64,000 nucleotides of DNA from positions 992,001-1,056,000 of the forward strand of contig NZ_CP031447.1 in assembly GCF_003391095.1 (NCBI RefSeq), given 5' to 3'. Positions 62,718 through 64,000 of this stretch are shown piece by piece. The translations under genes were made by a program, and so were the position numbers. Every line of letters begins with the position of its first letter. Within the stretch, counting starts at the first letter, position 1. This DNA comes from Austwickia chelonae (GTDB lineage: Bacteria > Actinomycetota > Actinomycetes > Actinomycetales > Dermatophilaceae). The notes under the pieces are model-generated. The model did not search any database, had not been told where the DNA came from, and saw only the letters and a list, made by a program, of their open reading frames with translations.

Positions 62718-63451
62718 TCGGCAGCAGGAAGTCCCTCGCCCAGACCTATCCACACGTCGATCCCCGCTGGATGGAGGACCTCCTCCTGTCCCTGCGGCTG
62801 CGTGAACTCTCGGGTAGGCGCATCGGCGAGGTGATGGCTGAAGCGAACGCGCATTGCGAAGCCTCCGGAGAGGACGCCCGCGAGGCCTTCGGCGCCCCCG
62901 AGGAGTACGCGAAGAGCCTCGATTTCCCCGGCCAACAGCGAGCCGCCAGGCGGGTAGAGTCCTCCGACCTGTGGTGGGGTGGGGCCATGGTCCTCGGCGG
63001 TGCTCTTGCCTCCTGGGGCGGCTCGGCCGCGGTGCAGGGTCAACCGATGACCCTGCACCTCGGGCACCTCGGCACGGTGGCATTGCTCGTCGGCCTCTTC
63101 GCAGTGGTCGTCCATCGGCTCGAATGGGTTCTCACCCATCTGGTGGCGGTCATGGTGTTCAACGGCCTCGCGACAGCGGCCATGGTCGGGCTCCTGCTCT
63201 GGAAAGGGCCCAAAGTGCTTTCGGTGTCCTCGGTAGGTGCGCTCGTCCTCGGCTACGTCGTGCTGATCGTGGGCGCAACGCTGAAGACCCGATCACTGAT
63301 GAAGGTCGGCGACGACATCGTCATCATCCCCGGGCAGGAGACCGCAATGGGCGAGCGTCGACGCGCAGCGGCGCTCGGGGTCGCCGGCGTCTGGATGCCA
63401 CCCCTGGTGCTCGCCGCTTTCCTACTGATGCAAGGGGGCGTGCATATCTGA
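62714..63451 (+). CDS. HAAS-domain membrane protein, partner of PadR
   Basis: A 245-residue protein. The N-terminal ~75 residues (WMEDLLLSLRLRELSGRRIGEVMAEANAHCEASGEDAREAFGAPEEYAKSL) form a HAAS-type helical domain, which is found beside PadR regulators. At least five hydrophobic segments follow. Such pairs often respond to membrane or antibiotic stress, but the function of this one is unknown. ATG 62714 is within the stop of padR (ATGA). The much longer open frame beginning at 62402 is a shadow of padR. Confidence 0.82.
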   Translation: MIGSRKSLAQTYPHVDPRWMEDLLLSLRLRELSGRRIGEVMAEANAHCEASGEDAREAFGAPEEYAKSLDFPGQQRAARRVESSDLWWGGAMVLGGALASWGGSAAVQGQPMTLHLGHLGTVALLVGLFAVVVHRLEWVLTHLVAVMVFNGLATAAMVGLLLWKGPKVLSVSSVGALVLGYVVLIVGATLKTRSLMKVGDDIVIIPGQETAMGERRRAAALGVAGVWMPPLVLAAFLLMQGGVHI

Positions 63452-63470
63452 ACGCGAGCCGTGGCCTGTG

Positions 63471-63490
63471 CCAGGTCGGGTGAGACCTGG
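63471..63490 (+). terminator. Weak hairpin after the padR operon
   Basis: A 7-bp stem CCAGGTC/GACCTGG with a 6-base loop lies 19 bases after the membrane protein stop and before the potD-like gene. Short and without a T-tract. Confidence 0.4.
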
Positions 63491-63511
63491 TGACTCCGCA
63501 CAGGAGGCACA

Positions 63512-64000
63512 ATGTTCTTCGTGCCTTTGAACTCCGAGATCCACCCGCCTGACGGGACGGTCCCCGACTGGGCTTCTTCCGGGCCCGCCGACCCGAAGGT
63601 CGTGCGGGCCCTCATCGCGTTCTCCCGCTCGGCGATGACCCGGCGCCGCTTCCTCGCCGGTGCTACCACAATGGTCGGTGCCGCTGCAGTCGGTGGTCTC
63701 GCAGGTTGTGCGCCGCCTGTCCCGCACTCGGCCGGCACGACCACCCGTACCCTGCCCCCCGATACCTCGGCTACCGACAAGATCGTCCGTTTCGCGAACT
63801 GGACCCAGTACATAGACCGGGCGCCCGGCGGTACTTCACCCACTATGGCCGCGTTCACTGCCCAGACCGGCATCAAAGTCGACTACGTCGAGGAGATCGA
63901 CGACAACGACACCTACGTCAACACGATCTCCCCGCGGCTGCGGGCCGGTCAGGACGCAGGTCGCGATCTGGTCGTCTTCAGTGACTGGATGGTCAACCGA
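63512..64000 (+). CDS. Spermidine/putrescine-type ABC substrate-binding lipoprotein, 5' part
   Basis: The frame from ATG 63512 (CAGGAGGC upstream) stays open to the window end, giving the first 163 residues. After a ~40-residue leader comes MTRRRFLAGATTMVGAAAVGGLAGC, combining a twin-arginine-like RRRFL motif with a lipobox LAGC. The mature part begins like PotD/PotF proteins: IVRFANWTQYID...FTAQTGIKVDYVEEIDDNDTYVNTISPRLRAGQDAGRDLVVFSDWM. Substrate-binding subunit of a polyamine-type ABC importer by family. Transport genes would lie beyond the window. An internal start at MTRRRF is also possible. Confidence 0.85.
   Translation, partial: MFFVPLNSEIHPPDGTVPDWASSGPADPKVVRALIAFSRSAMTRRRFLAGATTMVGAAAVGGLAGCAPPVPHSAGTTTRTLPPDTSATDKIVRFANWTQYIDRAPGGTSPTMAAFTAQTGIKVDYVEEIDDNDTYVNTISPRLRAGQDAGRDLVVFSDWMVNR

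Overview
This is a moderately high-GC actinobacterial chromosome segment, densely packed with core genes. Hand counts of three 60-base stretches gave 32/60 G+C at 14401-14460, 38/60 at 43141-43200 and 40/60 at 61201-61260. GTG and TTG starts are common, L28 and L32 keep zinc-ribbon cysteines, and the gene order (ddl-thiL-rpmB-recG-rsmD-coaD-rpmF-rnc-mutM-smc-ftsY-ffh-rpsP-rimM-trmD-rplS-lepB-rnhB-yraN-yifB-dprA-xer-rpsB-tsf-pyrH-frr-cdsA-rlmN) is that of Micrococcales. A chemoreceptor gene pair implies motility. A motile Micrococcales such as the Dermatophilaceae would fit, but that is inference only.

Layout. 1-5 kb: end of a lysine permease gene, ddl, a convergent DUF3515/Lrp-like pair, thiL, rpmB. 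4.3-13 kb: a FakA/DAK2-type protein, recG, rsmD, a glutaredoxin-like membrane protein, coaD, DUF177-rpmF-rnc-mutM, acylphosphatase. 13-15 kb: two paralogous lipoprotein genes of lower GC. 15-22 kb: smc, a small membrane protein, ftsY, an unknown membrane-anchored protein. 22-27.6 kb: a ROK regulator followed by a ChvE/GguA/GguB-type sugar ABC transporter. 27.8-31.7 kb: ffh, an amidohydrolase, a GNAT acetyltransferase with an unknown tail. 31.8-33.3 kb: an Aer-like PAS protein and a soluble chemoreceptor signalling protein, translationally coupled. 33.5-44.7 kb: rpsP-khpA-rimM-trmD (TrmD fused to a GNAT domain)-rplS-two lepB-rnhB-DUF2469-yraN-yifB-dprA-xer-DUF3152. 44.8-54.2 kb: an M23 peptidase and an aminotransferase on the minus strand, then rpsB-tsf, a methyltransferase, pyrH-frr-cdsA, an unknown protein, rlmN. 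54.3-58.8 kb: a minus-strand deoxyribose-utilisation cluster (SorC/DeoR regulator, DeoP permease, DeoX mutarotase-like protein, DeoK kinase). 58.9-64 kb: a membrane protein, an 850-base gap with strong hairpins, prpE, a leaderless-looking padR with its HAAS-domain membrane partner, and the 5' part of a PotD-type binding-protein gene.

The most interesting points are the deoxyribose operon (Met10 in the kinase active site, DeoP/DeoX partners, a SorC regulator and a TGTAAA-N9-TTTACA operator candidate), the TrmD-GNAT fusion, the split Aer-type receptor, a mycoredoxin-like protein without its nucleophilic cysteine, a 10-bp palindrome abutting the padR start codon, and a hairpin cluster upstream of prpE. 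I saw no CRISPR array, insertion sequence, tRNA, rRNA, prophage or recognisable defence island. I did not find an obvious undescribed multi-gene system.
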